A stretch of DNA of 20,198 bases from Burkholderiales bacterium (GCA_025352345.1 JANXTP010000379.1:1-20198), one strand, 5' to 3'; numbered from the stretch's first letter, positions 9,398 to 17,661 are shown. Numbers and translations: made by a program. Notes: generated from the sequence alone by a model not told the origin.

Positions 9398-10357
9398 ATG
9401 TCCATCCAGTACGACATCACGCACACCACGGTGTACCGCTACAAGAAGCCGGTGAGCTTCGGCGAGCACCGCGTGATGTTCCGGCCGCGCGACAGCCACG
9501 ATCTGCGGGTGCTGGCCACCGATCTGCAGGTCAGCCCGGAAGCCATCATCCGGATGATCCAGGATCCGCACTCCAATTCGGTAGCGCTGGTGCAGCCCCT
9601 GAGGTCGGCGTTGGAGCTGCGCATCGTCTGCTCGTTCACCATCGAGCATGCGCACAGCTACAACCTGGAGCTGCCGGTGTCGAAGGCAGGAGAGTTCTTT
9701 CCTTTCGCCTACACACCAGACGAGCGCTTCGACCTGGAGATGTACCTGCGCCCTCACCATGAGGATCCACAGGGCGAACTGATGGCCTGGGCGCGCCAGT
9801 TCATCCGCACCGACGGCCCGTCGCGCACCCGCGATCTGCTGGTCGCGATGAACGAGTACATCCGCAATCACATGGTCTACAGCAGCCGCGAGGAAGAGGG
9901 CACGCAGTCGCCGCTGGACACCTTGAAGCTGGGCAGCGGCACCTGCCGCGATTTCGCGCTGCTGATGATGGAAGCCTCGCGCCGGCTGGGCGTGGCCTCG
10001 CGCTTTGTGTCGGGCTATCTGTACGACCCGGCACTCGACGCCGACCTGAGCGCCGACGTCACCCTCGGCGGCCCGCAGATCACCCAGGGCGCAGGCAGCA
10101 CCCACGCCTGGCTGCAGGTCTACCTGCCGGGCGCCGGCTGGGTGCCGTTCGACCCGACCAACAACTTCCTCGGCGGCAACCAGCTGATCCGCGTCGGTGT
10201 GGCCCGCGACCCAAGCCAGGCCGCGCCGGTATCGGGAAGCTGGTACGGCGACGCGGATGCCTATGTCGGCATGGACGCGTCGGTGGTGGTGCGGAGGGTG
10301 GTCTCGCGGCCATGGCGTCAGACCGCACCGATGGCAGCGAGCTTGCCGAGCGTGTAG
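9398..10357 (+). CDS. Transglutaminase-like family protein
   Basis: A 319-residue cytoplasmic protein. It has an N-terminal beta-rich transglutaminase-associated region (MSIQYDITHTTVYRYKKPVSF, common at the start of bacterial members) followed by a papain-like core. The catalytic triad is visible as C183 in GSGTCRDFALLM, H236 in AGSTHAWLQVY, and D252 in WVPFDPTNN. Bacterial members of this architecture are mostly uncharacterised cysteine peptidases or amidases, and are often found with circularly permuted ATP-grasp and alpha-E genes; neither partner is present here. It lies 52 nt after the FKBP gene. The substrate is unknown. Confidence 0.88.
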   Translation: MSIQYDITHTTVYRYKKPVSFGEHRVMFRPRDSHDLRVLATDLQVSPEAIIRMIQDPHSNSVALVQPLRSALELRIVCSFTIEHAHSYNLELPVSKAGEFFPFAYTPDERFDLEMYLRPHHEDPQGELMAWARQFIRTDGPSRTRDLLVAMNEYIRNHMVYSSREEEGTQSPLDTLKLGSGTCRDFALLMMEASRRLGVASRFVSGYLYDPALDADLSADVTLGGPQITQGAGSTHAWLQVYLPGAGWVPFDPTNNFLGGNQLIRVGVARDPSQAAPVSGSWYGDADAYVGMDASVVVRRVVSRPWRQTAPMAASLPSV

Positions 10358-10462
10358 GAAACGTCTGACAGGTACTGCGTGGTTTAGACGGCAGGGCAGC
10401 GCTGGCGAACGAACGAGAATTCCATGTGATTGCCCCCCCCTCCTCATCGCAGCACCGTTGGC

Positions 10463-10873
10463 ATGGGACACCTGAAAACCTACATCGTCGAAGACAGCCC
10501 GGTCATCCGCGAGAGCCTGATCGCCGCGCTGGAGGAACTGGTCAGCGTGGATGTGGTCGGTACCGCCGCCGATGAACAAACTGCGGTGCAATGGCTGTCT
10601 GCCAAGGCCAATGACTGCGATCTGATGATCGTTGATGTGTTTCTGGCGCAAGGCTCGGGGTTGAGCGTGCTGAAAGCGGCGCGCGAACACGACAAGCACA
10701 CCAAGCTGGTGGTGTTGAGCAATTACGCCACCTCCGACATGCGCCGCAAGTGCCTGGAACTCGGTGCCGACCAAGTGTTCGACAAATCCAACGAGATCGA
10801 TGCGCTGATGGCCTACTGCGCGCACCTGTCAGGTGGCTGTTCTGATAACAGCAGCCAGAACGCGCTGCCATGA
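10463..10873 (+). CDS. Stand-alone response regulator receiver protein
   Basis: A 136-residue CheY-like receiver with no output domain. The conserved features are the acidic pair E10-D11, phosphoacceptor D58 in LMIVDVFLAQGSG, S86 in VVLSNYA, and K108 in QVFDKSNEID. After the domain there is only a short polar tail. I chose the ATG at 10463, which gives the normal receiver N-terminus. An in-frame TTG at 10430 would add 11 residues encoded across a run of eight C residues, and is less likely. No strong Shine-Dalgarno is seen. The gene converges with the NarL-type regulator (29 nt between stops) and lies near its kinase, so it may compete for or relay phosphate from that kinase; this is inference. 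Confidence 0.85.
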   Translation: MGHLKTYIVEDSPVIRESLIAALEELVSVDVVGTAADEQTAVQWLSAKANDCDLMIVDVFLAQGSGLSVLKAAREHDKHTKLVVLSNYATSDMRRKCLELGADQVFDKSNEIDALMAYCAHLSGGCSDNSSQNALP

Positions 10874-10902
10874 AGTCCGAGGGCTGTGGTGGCAAACGTG
10901 GA

Positions 10903-11535
10903 CTACTGAATCAGCCCCGTTTTCAGCGCGTAGTAAGTCAGATCGCTGTTCGACTCGAGTTTCATTTTTTCCATCACCCGGGTACGGTAGGTGCTGACCG
11001 TCTTCACACTCAACGACATGCTGACTGCCATGGTGCCGATCGCCTCGCCCTTCGCCAGCCGCAGGAACACCTGCAACTCGCGCTCAGACAGAAGCTCATG
11101 AGGCAGCTTGTCGCCGCCACCGGCCAACCCGTCGGCCAGCAGTTCCGCCACGCCCGAGGTGATGTACTTGCGGCCGCGAAACACCGTGCGTATCGCCTTG
11201 GCAATCTCCTCGGGCTCGCAGTCCTTGTTCAGGTAGCCAGCGGCGCCCTGCCTGAGCAAGGTGGTCGCATAGTGCTGCTCGGGGAAGCTGCTCAGGATCA
11301 GCACCGGCAGGTCAGGCGCCCGCGCCTTGATGGCCGCCAACACCTCGACGCCGCTCTGGTCGGGCATCGACAAATCGACCAGCATCACATCGATGCCGCC
11401 AGCGCGCACGATGTCGATCGCCTCGCGGCCATTCGAGGCTTCGGCCACGACTGTCAGACCGATCTCCTCGGACAGGAACTGGCGCAGCCCGGTGCGCACG
11501 ATGGCGTGGTCGTCGACGATGGCAATGCGGATCAT
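10903..11535 (-). CDS. NarL/FixJ-family two-component response regulator
   Basis: Transcription factor of 210 residues. The receiver domain has D8, D9, phosphoacceptor D54 in VMLVDLSMPDQSG and K104 in GYLNKD. A C-terminal LuxR/GerE helix-turn-helix (about residues 145-205) carries LSERELQVFLRLAKGEAIG and LSVKTVSTYRTRVMEKM. The ATG at 11535 is the natural start. The sensor kinase gene diverges 50 nt away, and its HisKA_3 class is the usual partner of NarL-type regulators, so the two are probably cognate. The short shared intergenic region may allow autoregulation. Target genes cannot be told from this window, although the envelope-stress cluster after the kinase is an obvious candidate. Confidence 0.93.
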   Translation of the reverse strand: MIRIAIVDDHAIVRTGLRQFLSEEIGLTVVAEASNGREAIDIVRAGGIDVMLVDLSMPDQSGVEVLAAIKARAPDLPVLILSSFPEQHYATTLLRQGAAGYLNKDCEPEEIAKAIRTVFRGRKYITSGVAELLADGLAGGGDKLPHELLSERELQVFLRLAKGEAIGTMAVSMSLSVKTVSTYRTRVMEKMKLESNSDLTYYALKTGLIQ

Positions 11536-11585
11536 GGTGACACTCGACCTGAAGACCTGTGGAGAGTGCAGTTTAGGGGGTGGTC

Positions 11586-12935
11586 ATGTGGTTGAGGTTG
11601 CTTGAGCGTTTTGGACGCAGCATGTATGCCTTCCCGCTGGCCTGCATCGCAGCGCTGGCGTTGCTGGTGATCAGCGAAGCCTCGTACCGGTCGGCGTCGG
11701 GATCGATGCTGCAACTCGCGACGATGGCGTCGGCACGCACCGAGATCCAGTCGCTGTGGCGTCACCTCGTCGATGCGGAAACCGGCCAGCGCGGCTACCT
11801 CCTGACCGGCCGTGCCGATTACCTCAAGCCCTACCGCGATTCGCTGGCGCAGGTGGACGCCTCGCTGCACCTGCTGAGCGACTACTACCTCGACGACGCA
11901 GAAGGCCAGACGCTGATCACGCAACTCACCGCGCTCAGCACGCAGAAGCTGTCTGAACTGTCCACCACCATGCGGCTGTACGACGAAGGCAAGCAAGAGG
12001 CCTGGCGCGAGATGTTGCTGACCAACATCGGCCAGGAAAAGATGGAAGCAATCCGGGTGGCGTCGCGCACGCTGCTGGACCTGGAATCGCAGCGGGTCAC
12101 CCGCAAGCGCGAAGGCGTACAGCGCATCTTGCTGATCAACCGCATCGGCGTGGCGCTGACCACGCTGATCAGCCTGTTCGCGGTATCGCTGTACTTCAGG
12201 CAGAGCCAGGCGCTGACGCAGGTACAACATGAGCAGAAGCTGGCGGGGCAGGTCGAGCGTGACCGGCTGGAAGCCGAAGTGAAGAACCGCACCGCACAGC
12301 TCACCGAGCTCGCTCAGCATTTGCAGACCGCACGCGAAGACGAACGCGGCCGGCTCGCGCGTGAACTGCACGATGAGCTCGGCGCGCTGCTGACCGCGGC
12401 CAAGCTCGATGCGGCGCGGTTGAAGGCCAAACTGGGCACGATGACGCCTGAGGTCGCCGAACGCCTGCTGCACCTGAATGAGCTGCTCAACGCCGGCATT
12501 GCGCTGAAGCGACAGATCATCGAGAACCTGCGCCCCTCATCGCTGAGCAACCTGGGCCTGGTGGCAGCGCTGGAGATCATCACCAGCGAATTCGCCACCA
12601 CCTCAGGGCTGCGTGTCCACGTGAACCTTGTCCCGACCGACCTCTGCCCATCTGGCGAACTGACGAGCTACCGGCTGGTTCAGGAGGCACTGACCAACAT
12701 CGCCAAATACGCAAAGGCCACCGAGATCTGGCTCGATCTGTCGCAACGCGGCGGCACCGTGACGCTCACCGTCCGCGACAACGGCATCGGCTTCGACACC
12801 ACCTTACCGCGGCAGTCGGCGCACGGTTTGCTCGGCATGCGTTACCGCGTCGAGGCCGAGGGTGGGCAGATGAGCCTGTTCAGCCAGCCCGGCGTCGGCA
12901 CCACGATCGAGGCCCGGTTGCCCACCAAGGTCTGA
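11586..12935 (+). CDS. CHASE3-domain sensor histidine kinase (HisKA_3 type)
   Basis: Membrane-bound sensor kinase of 449 residues. The order is a first membrane helix (about 12-30), a periplasmic CHASE3-like four-helix region (about 35-175, with the conserved DAETGQRGYLLTG), a second membrane helix (about 181-204), a coiled coil, and then the HisKA_3 dimerisation domain with H262 in RLARELHDELGALL. The HATPase follows, with EALTNIAKYA as N-box and DNGIGFD as G-box. I chose the ATG at 11586 because AGGGGG at 11575-11580 is correctly placed upstream; a GTG at 11580 would overlap that site. The signal sensed by CHASE3 is unknown. It diverges from the NarL-type regulator, its likely partner. Confidence 0.93.
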   Translation: MWLRLLERFGRSMYAFPLACIAALALLVISEASYRSASGSMLQLATMASARTEIQSLWRHLVDAETGQRGYLLTGRADYLKPYRDSLAQVDASLHLLSDYYLDDAEGQTLITQLTALSTQKLSELSTTMRLYDEGKQEAWREMLLTNIGQEKMEAIRVASRTLLDLESQRVTRKREGVQRILLINRIGVALTTLISLFAVSLYFRQSQALTQVQHEQKLAGQVERDRLEAEVKNRTAQLTELAQHLQTAREDERGRLARELHDELGALLTAAKLDAARLKAKLGTMTPEVAERLLHLNELLNAGIALKRQIIENLRPSSLSNLGLVAALEIITSEFATTSGLRVHVNLVPTDLCPSGELTSYRLVQEALTNIAKYAKATEIWLDLSQRGGTVTLTVRDNGIGFDTTLPRQSAHGLLGMRYRVEAEGGQMSLFSQPGVGTTIEARLPTKV

Positions 12936-13122
12936 GTCACGCTGCGCCTGCGACGGCCAGCTCCAGCGTTTCCTTGTCGTCGCCTTCCTACAGGCGCGTG
13001 CCGGATTGGCCGACGCCGACAAGGCCAGCCGGACTATCGATCGAACACCGCCCGCCCATGACACTGGCCTCGGGTGATGTGCGTCTTGCCACATGCATCG
13101 CCCATCAACCCAGGAGATGTTC

Positions 13123-13284
13123 ATGTTGCATTACGCCGTCGTTTTCTTCGTCATCGCGCTGATCGCCGCGCTGTTCGGCTTTGGAGGCATTGCCGCCAGT
13201 GCCGTCGGCATCGCCAAGATCTTGTTCGTGATCTTCATCGTACTCGCCATCGGCAGCTTCCTGCTGGGTCGGATGAAGAAGTAG
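13123..13284 (+). CDS. DUF1328 (YtjA-like) small membrane protein
   Basis: A 53-residue, very hydrophobic protein whose MLHYAVVFFVIALIAALFGF opening and FGGIAASAVGIAKILFVIF centre match the DUF1328/YtjA family. It contains two predicted membrane segments and ends GRMKK. The ATG at 13123 has AGGAG at 13112-13116 with 6-nt spacing, so it is preferred over the in-frame ATG at 13117, which directly abuts the Shine-Dalgarno. Function is unknown; relatives are often stress-induced. It opens a plus-strand series of small envelope proteins. The 187 bp before it, after the kinase stop, hold no gene I can support. Confidence 0.9.
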   Translation: MLHYAVVFFVIALIAALFGFGGIAASAVGIAKILFVIFIVLAIGSFLLGRMKK

Positions 13285-13371
13285 TCGTTGCCGCGCATGC
13301 CTGCGCTGCCGGCTGATCCGTTTCACTCGTCCGCTCCCCCCTCGTTGCCTACTCACCCAAGGAACCCCATC

Positions 13372-13740
13372 ATGACCATCACCACACCCAGCCAGTTCTT
13401 CGAAGGCGCCGCAGACTCTGCAGAAATGGCCGTCGAGCAGATCGACAAGTCTGCCCAAGAGATGCATAACAAGTTGGCCAATGGCGCCTACAAGGCGATC
13501 GACGCTGCCAAGCCAGTCATGGAACGCTGGGCCAAGGATGCCGAGACGATCGCCCGTCGCGGACTCGACAGCGCTCGCGACACCTCACGTCAGCTGCGTG
13601 AGCGCGCTGCGCAAGCCTCGGACACCACCGTCAAGTACATCCAGGACGAGCCGGTCAAGGCGATGCTGATCGCCGCCGCCGCCGGAGCCGCATTGGTCAC
13701 CCTGATCAGCCTGCTGAGCCGTTCACGTCAACGCGACTGA
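13372..13740 (+). CDS. DUF883 (ElaB/YqjD-like) membrane-anchored protein
   Basis: A 122-residue protein with a long charged amphipathic helical region (residues 10-90, apolipoprotein- or phasin-like, with many Ala, Lys, Glu and Arg) and a C-terminal membrane helix (about 97-116), DEPVKAMLIAAAAGAALVTLI, followed by a basic end. This matches ElaB/YqjD proteins, C-tail-anchored inner-membrane proteins that associate with ribosomes in E. coli and are induced in stationary phase. The ATG at 13372 follows AAGGAA at 13359-13364. An upstream in-frame start at 13288 would add a Pro-rich non-family segment and is rejected. Confidence 0.85.
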   Translation: MTITTPSQFFEGAADSAEMAVEQIDKSAQEMHNKLANGAYKAIDAAKPVMERWAKDAETIARRGLDSARDTSRQLRERAAQASDTTVKYIQDEPVKAMLIAAAAGAALVTLISLLSRSRQRD

Positions 13741-13785
13741 TCGCGCACACGGCAACCGTCCAACTGAATCGAAAACGACCCCTTC

Positions 13786-14163
13786 ATGCACCCGTTTTTC
13801 AAACTCATGGTGGATCGGCCTGCCGTGATCACCGACCACGTCGAGGCCTACGCGTCGCTGGCGACGCTGGAACTGTCGGGTGCCGTCAGGCAGATCAGGG
13901 TGCGCGCGCTGAAAACGGCGATCGCCCTGTCATGCGCCGCCGCTGCTGCGGTGCTGGCCGGTGTGGCGGTGATGCTGTGGGCCGTGACGCCTGCAGAGCA
14001 TCTGCAGGCACCGTGGGTGTTGTGGCTCGTGCCCGGGTTGCCGGCGATCGTCGCGGTGTGGTGCGGGTTGTCGGCGCAAGCCATCAACGACGTGCCTGCT
14101 TTCTCCGCACTGCGCGACCAGGTGCGCGCGGACATCGACATGTTGCGCGAAGTCAGCCCGTGA
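13786..14163 (+). CDS. YqjE-like/phage-holin-family membrane protein
   Basis: A 125-residue protein with an amphipathic N-terminus, two membrane helices (about 44-66 and 76-98) separated by a short loop (TPAEHLQAPW), and a charged cytoplasmic tail. Its size, topology and place right after a DUF883 gene match YqjE-like proteins (the holin superfamily III label is by homology only; a lysis role is not implied). It overlaps the next gene by GTGA. Function is unknown, probably inner-membrane stress response. Confidence 0.75.
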   Translation: MHPFFKLMVDRPAVITDHVEAYASLATLELSGAVRQIRVRALKTAIALSCAAAAAVLAGVAVMLWAVTPAEHLQAPWVLWLVPGLPAIVAVWCGLSAQAINDVPAFSALRDQVRADIDMLREVSP

Positions 14164-14765
14164 GCGCCACACCAACGCCGGTGGGCTACCGGGCTCTGCA
14201 TGCGGCGGATGCTTCGACGGAAACCCTGCTCGGGGCCACAGAACGGCTGCGACAGTCGCGGCAGACAATGCGCGATCGGATGCTGGCGTTGAATGCCAGT
14301 TCGGCCCAGGCCACAAGGCCGGACTCAGGTCAGTCCAGGGCTTTGCTGACAACGTTGGCAGCGCTGCCGGTGGTCGGTCCGCTGATCCAGAGTGCCATGA
14401 GCTGGTGGGAAAGCCATCCCTTGCACGCAATCGCCGAACTTTTCACCCCGCGCCCAGCCTCGGCGACCGAGCCGCTGGCACAACCACTGACACAACGCCA
14501 CCCCTGGGCCATGCTGCTCGGTGCGGTCGCCGTGGGTGCGTTGCTGATGTGGACGCGGCCTTGGCGGTTTGCGCTGCTCCGGCGCGCCGTCTACAGTGCC
14601 CTGCTGCCCCAGCTGGTCACCACGCTGTCGCACGTGTCGACCGATGGCTTGCTCGATCTCGTCAAGTTGATGTTGCGACGCCCCGCTGCAAATACCTCGC
14701 CCCCGCCTGCGGCCGAGCAGCCTGCCGGAGAAGACGTCACCACACCGAACAGCACGCTGCATTGA
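14160..14765 (+). CDS. Hypothetical membrane protein, 201 residues
   Basis: I do not recognise this family. The likely start is the GTG at 14160, overlapping the YqjE-like stop as GTGA and implying translational coupling. The frame is open further upstream only as a shadow of the preceding gene. Visible features are a polar helical N-terminus with RLRQSRQTMRDRM, a hydrophobic patch at 61-78, a clear membrane helix at about 116-132 (PWAMLLGAVAVGALLMW), a positively charged flank, and a Pro-rich disordered end. It may be a YqjK-like third member of the DUF883/YqjE group, judging only by position. Confidence 0.7.
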   Translation: MSATPTPVGYRALHAADASTETLLGATERLRQSRQTMRDRMLALNASSAQATRPDSGQSRALLTTLAALPVVGPLIQSAMSWWESHPLHAIAELFTPRPASATEPLAQPLTQRHPWAMLLGAVAVGALLMWTRPWRFALLRRAVYSALLPQLVTTLSHVSTDGLLDLVKLMLRRPAANTSPPPAAEQPAGEDVTTPNSTLH

Positions 14766-14827
14766 GCCTGCAGAGGCACTCTCTTTCTTTCACTTTGATT
14801 TTTCCACTCACCATGAGGAACCACACC

Positions 14828-15142
14828 ATGTCCGCGCGCACCATCCTCGCTTCCGTCGCCGCTTGCGTTGCGCTGATCACCATGTCCGGCTGCGCCGTGA
14901 CGCGTGATCAATCGACCGTCGGCGCCTACATCGATGACACCACGATCACCACCGCGGTGAAGGCCCGTTTCGTCGAAAACAAGGATGTCGATGCGACATC
15001 GATCAGCGTAGAGACGCTCAATGGAACGGTGCTGCTGTCGGGCTTCGCGAAGAACAGCACCGAGAAGGTTCGGGCCGAAGAACTCACCATGTCGGTCAAA
15101 GGCGTGAAGTCGGTTCGCAACGAAATCGCGTTGCGCAGCTGA
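14828..15142 (+). CDS. BON-domain lipoprotein (OsmY-like)
   Basis: A 104-residue envelope protein. A lipoprotein-type signal peptide (SARTILASVAACVALITMSGC, with Met at the -3 position, slightly off the usual lipobox) ends at C22, and one BON domain follows from about residue 37 (DDTTITTAVKARF ... TLNGTVLLSGFAKN ... VKGVKSVRNEIAL). BON domains bind membranes, and such proteins are typical of osmotic or envelope stress. The ATG at 14828 is preferred because GAGGAA at 14815-14820 is well placed; an in-frame ATG at 14813 overlaps that site. It is 62 nt after the unknown membrane gene and 24 nt before the BrkB-type gene. Confidence 0.88.
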   Translation: MSARTILASVAACVALITMSGCAVTRDQSTVGAYIDDTTITTAVKARFVENKDVDATSISVETLNGTVLLSGFAKNSTEKVRAEELTMSVKGVKSVRNEIALRS

Positions 15143-15166
15143 TCGCACTGCTGCCACCTTGACTGG

Positions 15167-16078
15167 ATGAAGACCAGAGCGCGAGGCCGCGTCGCCGGCG
15201 ACGCTCTGGTTTTATGGGCCGCGCTGAACCGATACCTCGACGCCGATGGCATGCGCCAGGGCGCAGCGGTGTCGTTCTACGCAGCTTTTTCGATGGCCCC
15301 GTTGCTCGTGGTTGTGACGGGCGTCATGGTCTGGCTGCTCGGCAACGACGGCGCGCAAGCGGCATTGCTGGAGGCCATCACCCGGCTGGTCGGCCCGCGC
15401 GAAACACAGACATTGAGTGAGCTGCTGGCACGCCATGGCAGCACACCGAACCAGGGAGCGCAAGCCGTCGTTGGGTCGTGGCTGGCGCTGGGCACCACAC
15501 TGATCGGCGCCACCGGCGTCTTCGTCGAATTGCGTTCGGCGGTACAGGCGATGCTGGGCGAACACGATGGCGCATTCACTTGGCATCGGTTGCTGCAGGT
15601 GCGGCTGCTGACCATCGGCATCGTGCTCGGCTGCGGCTTCCTGCTGTCGATCGCCATGATCGCGCAGACGGCCACCCTGCTCGCACTGAAATGGGTGACT
15701 GCCGAATGGGCCTGGCTGTCGCCGGTGCTGATCGCGGTCGAAGCACTATGGTCCTGGGGCGTCATCAGCCTGATCTTCGCGCTGATGATCCGCTGGCTGC
15801 CCAACACCCGCCTGCCATGGTGCGACACGCTCGTCGGCGGCGCCATGGCTGCGGCGCTGTTCATGGTGGGGCGCTATGGCATCAGCTTGTATATGGCAAC
15901 CACCGCGATGCAATCGGCGCTGGGCGCGGCGGGCTCGTTCGCTGCGCTGCTGGTGTGGGTGTACTGGTCGAGCCAGATCTTCTTGCTGGGGGCCGCGCTG
16001 GCGGTCGAACTGGGGCGACCGAATCAGGCGGCGATCGGAACTTCAGCCCTGCCACGGCATCGGGCAGCGATCGACTGA
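15167..16078 (+). CDS. YihY/virulence factor BrkB family membrane protein
   Basis: A 303-residue inner-membrane protein with about six membrane helices. Family marks are GAAVSFYAAFSMAPLLVVV near the start, the WLPNTRLPW segment before the late helices, and LLVWVYWSSQIFLLGAALAVELG near the end. The family was once called ribonuclease BN by mistake; its role is unknown and proposed to be transport or envelope integrity. It lies 24 nt after the BON gene, consistent with co-transcription, and ends at a terminator shared with the convergent helicase gene. Confidence 0.92.
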   Translation: MKTRARGRVAGDALVLWAALNRYLDADGMRQGAAVSFYAAFSMAPLLVVVTGVMVWLLGNDGAQAALLEAITRLVGPRETQTLSELLARHGSTPNQGAQAVVGSWLALGTTLIGATGVFVELRSAVQAMLGEHDGAFTWHRLLQVRLLTIGIVLGCGFLLSIAMIAQTATLLALKWVTAEWAWLSPVLIAVEALWSWGVISLIFALMIRWLPNTRLPWCDTLVGGAMAAALFMVGRYGISLYMATTAMQSALGAAGSFAALLVWVYWSSQIFLLGAALAVELGRPNQAAIGTSALPRHRAAID

Positions 16079-16102
16079 CCACTGAACCTGTTGCGCTCAA
16101 GA

Positions 16103-16126
16103 AAAAGCCCGCTGACGCGGGCTTTT
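16103..16126. terminator. Bidirectional intrinsic terminator between brkB-like and helicase genes
   Basis: AAAAGCCCGC (16103-16112) pairs perfectly with GCGGGCTTTT (16117-16126) around a TGAC loop. The A tract on one side and T tract on the other make it usable from both strands. It lies 24 nt after the BrkB-type stop and 24 nt beyond the end of the minus-strand helicase gene. Confidence 0.9.
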
Positions 16127-16150
16127 CTCATCGAGCGGCCAACCTGTCGT

Positions 16151-17599
16151 TCAGCGGGTGAACCCACCGGTGCGCGGACGCGCCTTGAACGGTGCACGGC
16201 TCGGCGCCGCAACGCCTTCGACCGGACGGCGTGCCGGGGCACGGTCGAACGGGCCGGCAGCACGCGAAGCAAAGTTGTCGTCACGGCGCGGGGCGAACCC
16301 GCCTTCATCACGCCGCGGCGCGAACGAAGGCTTGCCAAAGCGGCTGTTCGACGGCGCACCAGAGCGATTGCCGAAACCACCGGGGCGGCGTTCGGTGTCT
16401 GCACCCGGGCGCGGTGCGTACATCCGCGGTTCGGGACTCTTCGGCTCCAGACCGGCGATGGTGCTGACCGGGATGTTCTGCGTCGTGAACTGCTGGATGC
16501 GGCGGATCATGCCGGTGTCCATGCGCTCGCCCAGCGTGATCGCCAGGCCGTTCTTGCCGGCACGGCCGGTGCGGCCGATGCGGTGAACATAGTCCTCGGC
16601 CTTCATCGGCAGGCCGTAGTTGATGACGTGGCTGATGCTCGGCACGTCGATGCCGCGCGCGGCCACGTCGGTCGCGACCAGTACCTTCAGTTGTTGCGTG
16701 CGCAGGCCCTGCAGCACGCGGTTGCGGCGGCCTTGCGGCATGCCACCGTGGAGCGACGCAACGGCGTGGCCCATGTCGGCCAGCCGGTCGGCCAACCAGT
16801 CGGCATCACGCTGCGTGCTGGTGAACACCAGCGCCTGTTCCATTGCGCGCTCGGTCAGGATGTGATCGAGCAGCGCATTCTTGTGGTTGTGGTTGTCAGC
16901 CCAGTGCAGGCGCTGCTCGATGTTCTCGTGCGTGTCGGTGTGCGACGACACGTCGATGCGCTGCGGGTCGCGTAACAGGTTCTGCGCCAGGCGGCCGACG
17001 TGGCCGGCAAAGGTAGCGCTGAACATCACCGTCTGACGCGTGGCGGGCACGTGGTCGGCGATGGTGTTGATGTCGTCGATGAAGCCCATGTCGAGCATGC
17101 GGTCGGCTTCGTCGAGCACCAGGAGTTCGACGTTTTCAAGCACGGCCTTGCCGGTCTGCAGGTGGTCGAGCAGGCGGCCTGGGGTCGAGATCAGGATGTC
17201 CAGCGGACCGCGCAGCGACTTGATCTGCGCCGGATAAGGCACGCCGCCGACAACGGTGGCCACGCGCAGGCCCTGCACATGGCGGCCGTAGGTGGATGCG
17301 GCCTTGGCGACCTGCATCGCGAGTTCGCGTGTCGGCGTCAGCACCAGGATGCGTGGGCCGTAGACGGTGGCGCGATCACGCTTTTGCGTGGTGTCGGCAC
17401 GCGCTGCAATGATGCGTTCCAGCGCAGGCAGGATGAACGAGGCGGTCTTGCCGCTGCCGGTGGAGGACGAGACCATCAGGTCCGTGCCGGCGAGGGCCAC
17501 CGGAATGGCCTTCATCTGCACTTCGGTGGCGGTTTCGTAGCCGGCGTCGGCAACGGACTTGAGCAGGGTTTCGTGGAGCCCCAGATTGGCGAATGTCAT
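16151..17599 (-). CDS. DEAD-box ATP-dependent RNA helicase (RhlE-like)
   Basis: A 482-residue RNA-remodelling helicase acting in ribosome assembly or RNA turnover. The N-terminal MTFANLGLHETLLKSVADAGY resembles RhlE. Motifs present are the Q region (Q28), Walker A SSTGSGKT (45-52), VLDEADRMLDMGF (DEAD box), SATFAGH (motif III), and YVHRIGRTGRAG (motif VI). The last roughly 100 residues are a disordered Arg/Gly/Pro-rich tail (RPGGFGNRSGAPSNSRFG and similar repeats) typical of RNA-binding extensions. The exact subfamily (RhlE versus another) is not certain. The gene is preceded by a long leader with a hairpin and a palindrome. Confidence 0.94.
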   Translation of the reverse strand: MTFANLGLHETLLKSVADAGYETATEVQMKAIPVALAGTDLMVSSSTGSGKTASFILPALERIIAARADTTQKRDRATVYGPRILVLTPTRELAMQVAKAASTYGRHVQGLRVATVVGGVPYPAQIKSLRGPLDILISTPGRLLDHLQTGKAVLENVELLVLDEADRMLDMGFIDDINTIADHVPATRQTVMFSATFAGHVGRLAQNLLRDPQRIDVSSHTDTHENIEQRLHWADNHNHKNALLDHILTERAMEQALVFTSTQRDADWLADRLADMGHAVASLHGGMPQGRRNRVLQGLRTQQLKVLVATDVAARGIDVPSISHVINYGLPMKAEDYVHRIGRTGRAGKNGLAITLGERMDTGMIRRIQQFTTQNIPVSTIAGLEPKSPEPRMYAPRPGADTERRPGGFGNRSGAPSNSRFGKPSFAPRRDEGGFAPRRDDNFASRAAGPFDRAPARRPVEGVAAPSRAPFKARPRTGGFTR

Positions 17600-17623
17600 G
17601 TCGTACTTTCATATGCGGTGCCG

Positions 17624-17647
17624 ACGCTGCGCACAAAGGCGCAACGC
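17624..17647 (-). promoter_or_regulatory. Hairpin in the helicase leader
   Basis: ACGCTGCGC (17624-17632) and GCGCAACGC (17639-17647) flank a 6-base loop. In the minus-strand transcript they form nine pairs including two G-U. It ends 25 nt before the helicase start codon. RNA helicase leaders often carry structure that allows autoregulation, so this is a candidate control element. Confidence 0.4.
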
Positions 17648-17661
17648 CATGGGGCACCCGC

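Noticed and set aside
10433..10440. Run of eight C residues before the stand-alone receiver gene, considered as a phase-variation tract
   Set aside because: The likely start codon (10463) lies downstream of it, so slippage would not alter the reading frame; an ATG upstream at 10424 meets a stop at once.
9161..10825. 554-codon minus-strand frame across the FKBP, transglutaminase and receiver genes
   Set aside because: It spans three unrelated well-supported genes on the other strand, which a real gene would not do.
11572..11581. TTTAGGGGGT shared with 19833-19842 as a possible dispersed repeat
   Set aside because: At the first site it is the kinase ribosome binding site; ten bases of low-complexity match are easily coincidence.
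13786..14163. Phage holin, suggesting a prophage remnant
   Set aside because: The holin-superfamily resemblance is shared by chromosomal YqjE-like proteins; the DUF883 neighbour and absence of any phage gene favour the latter.
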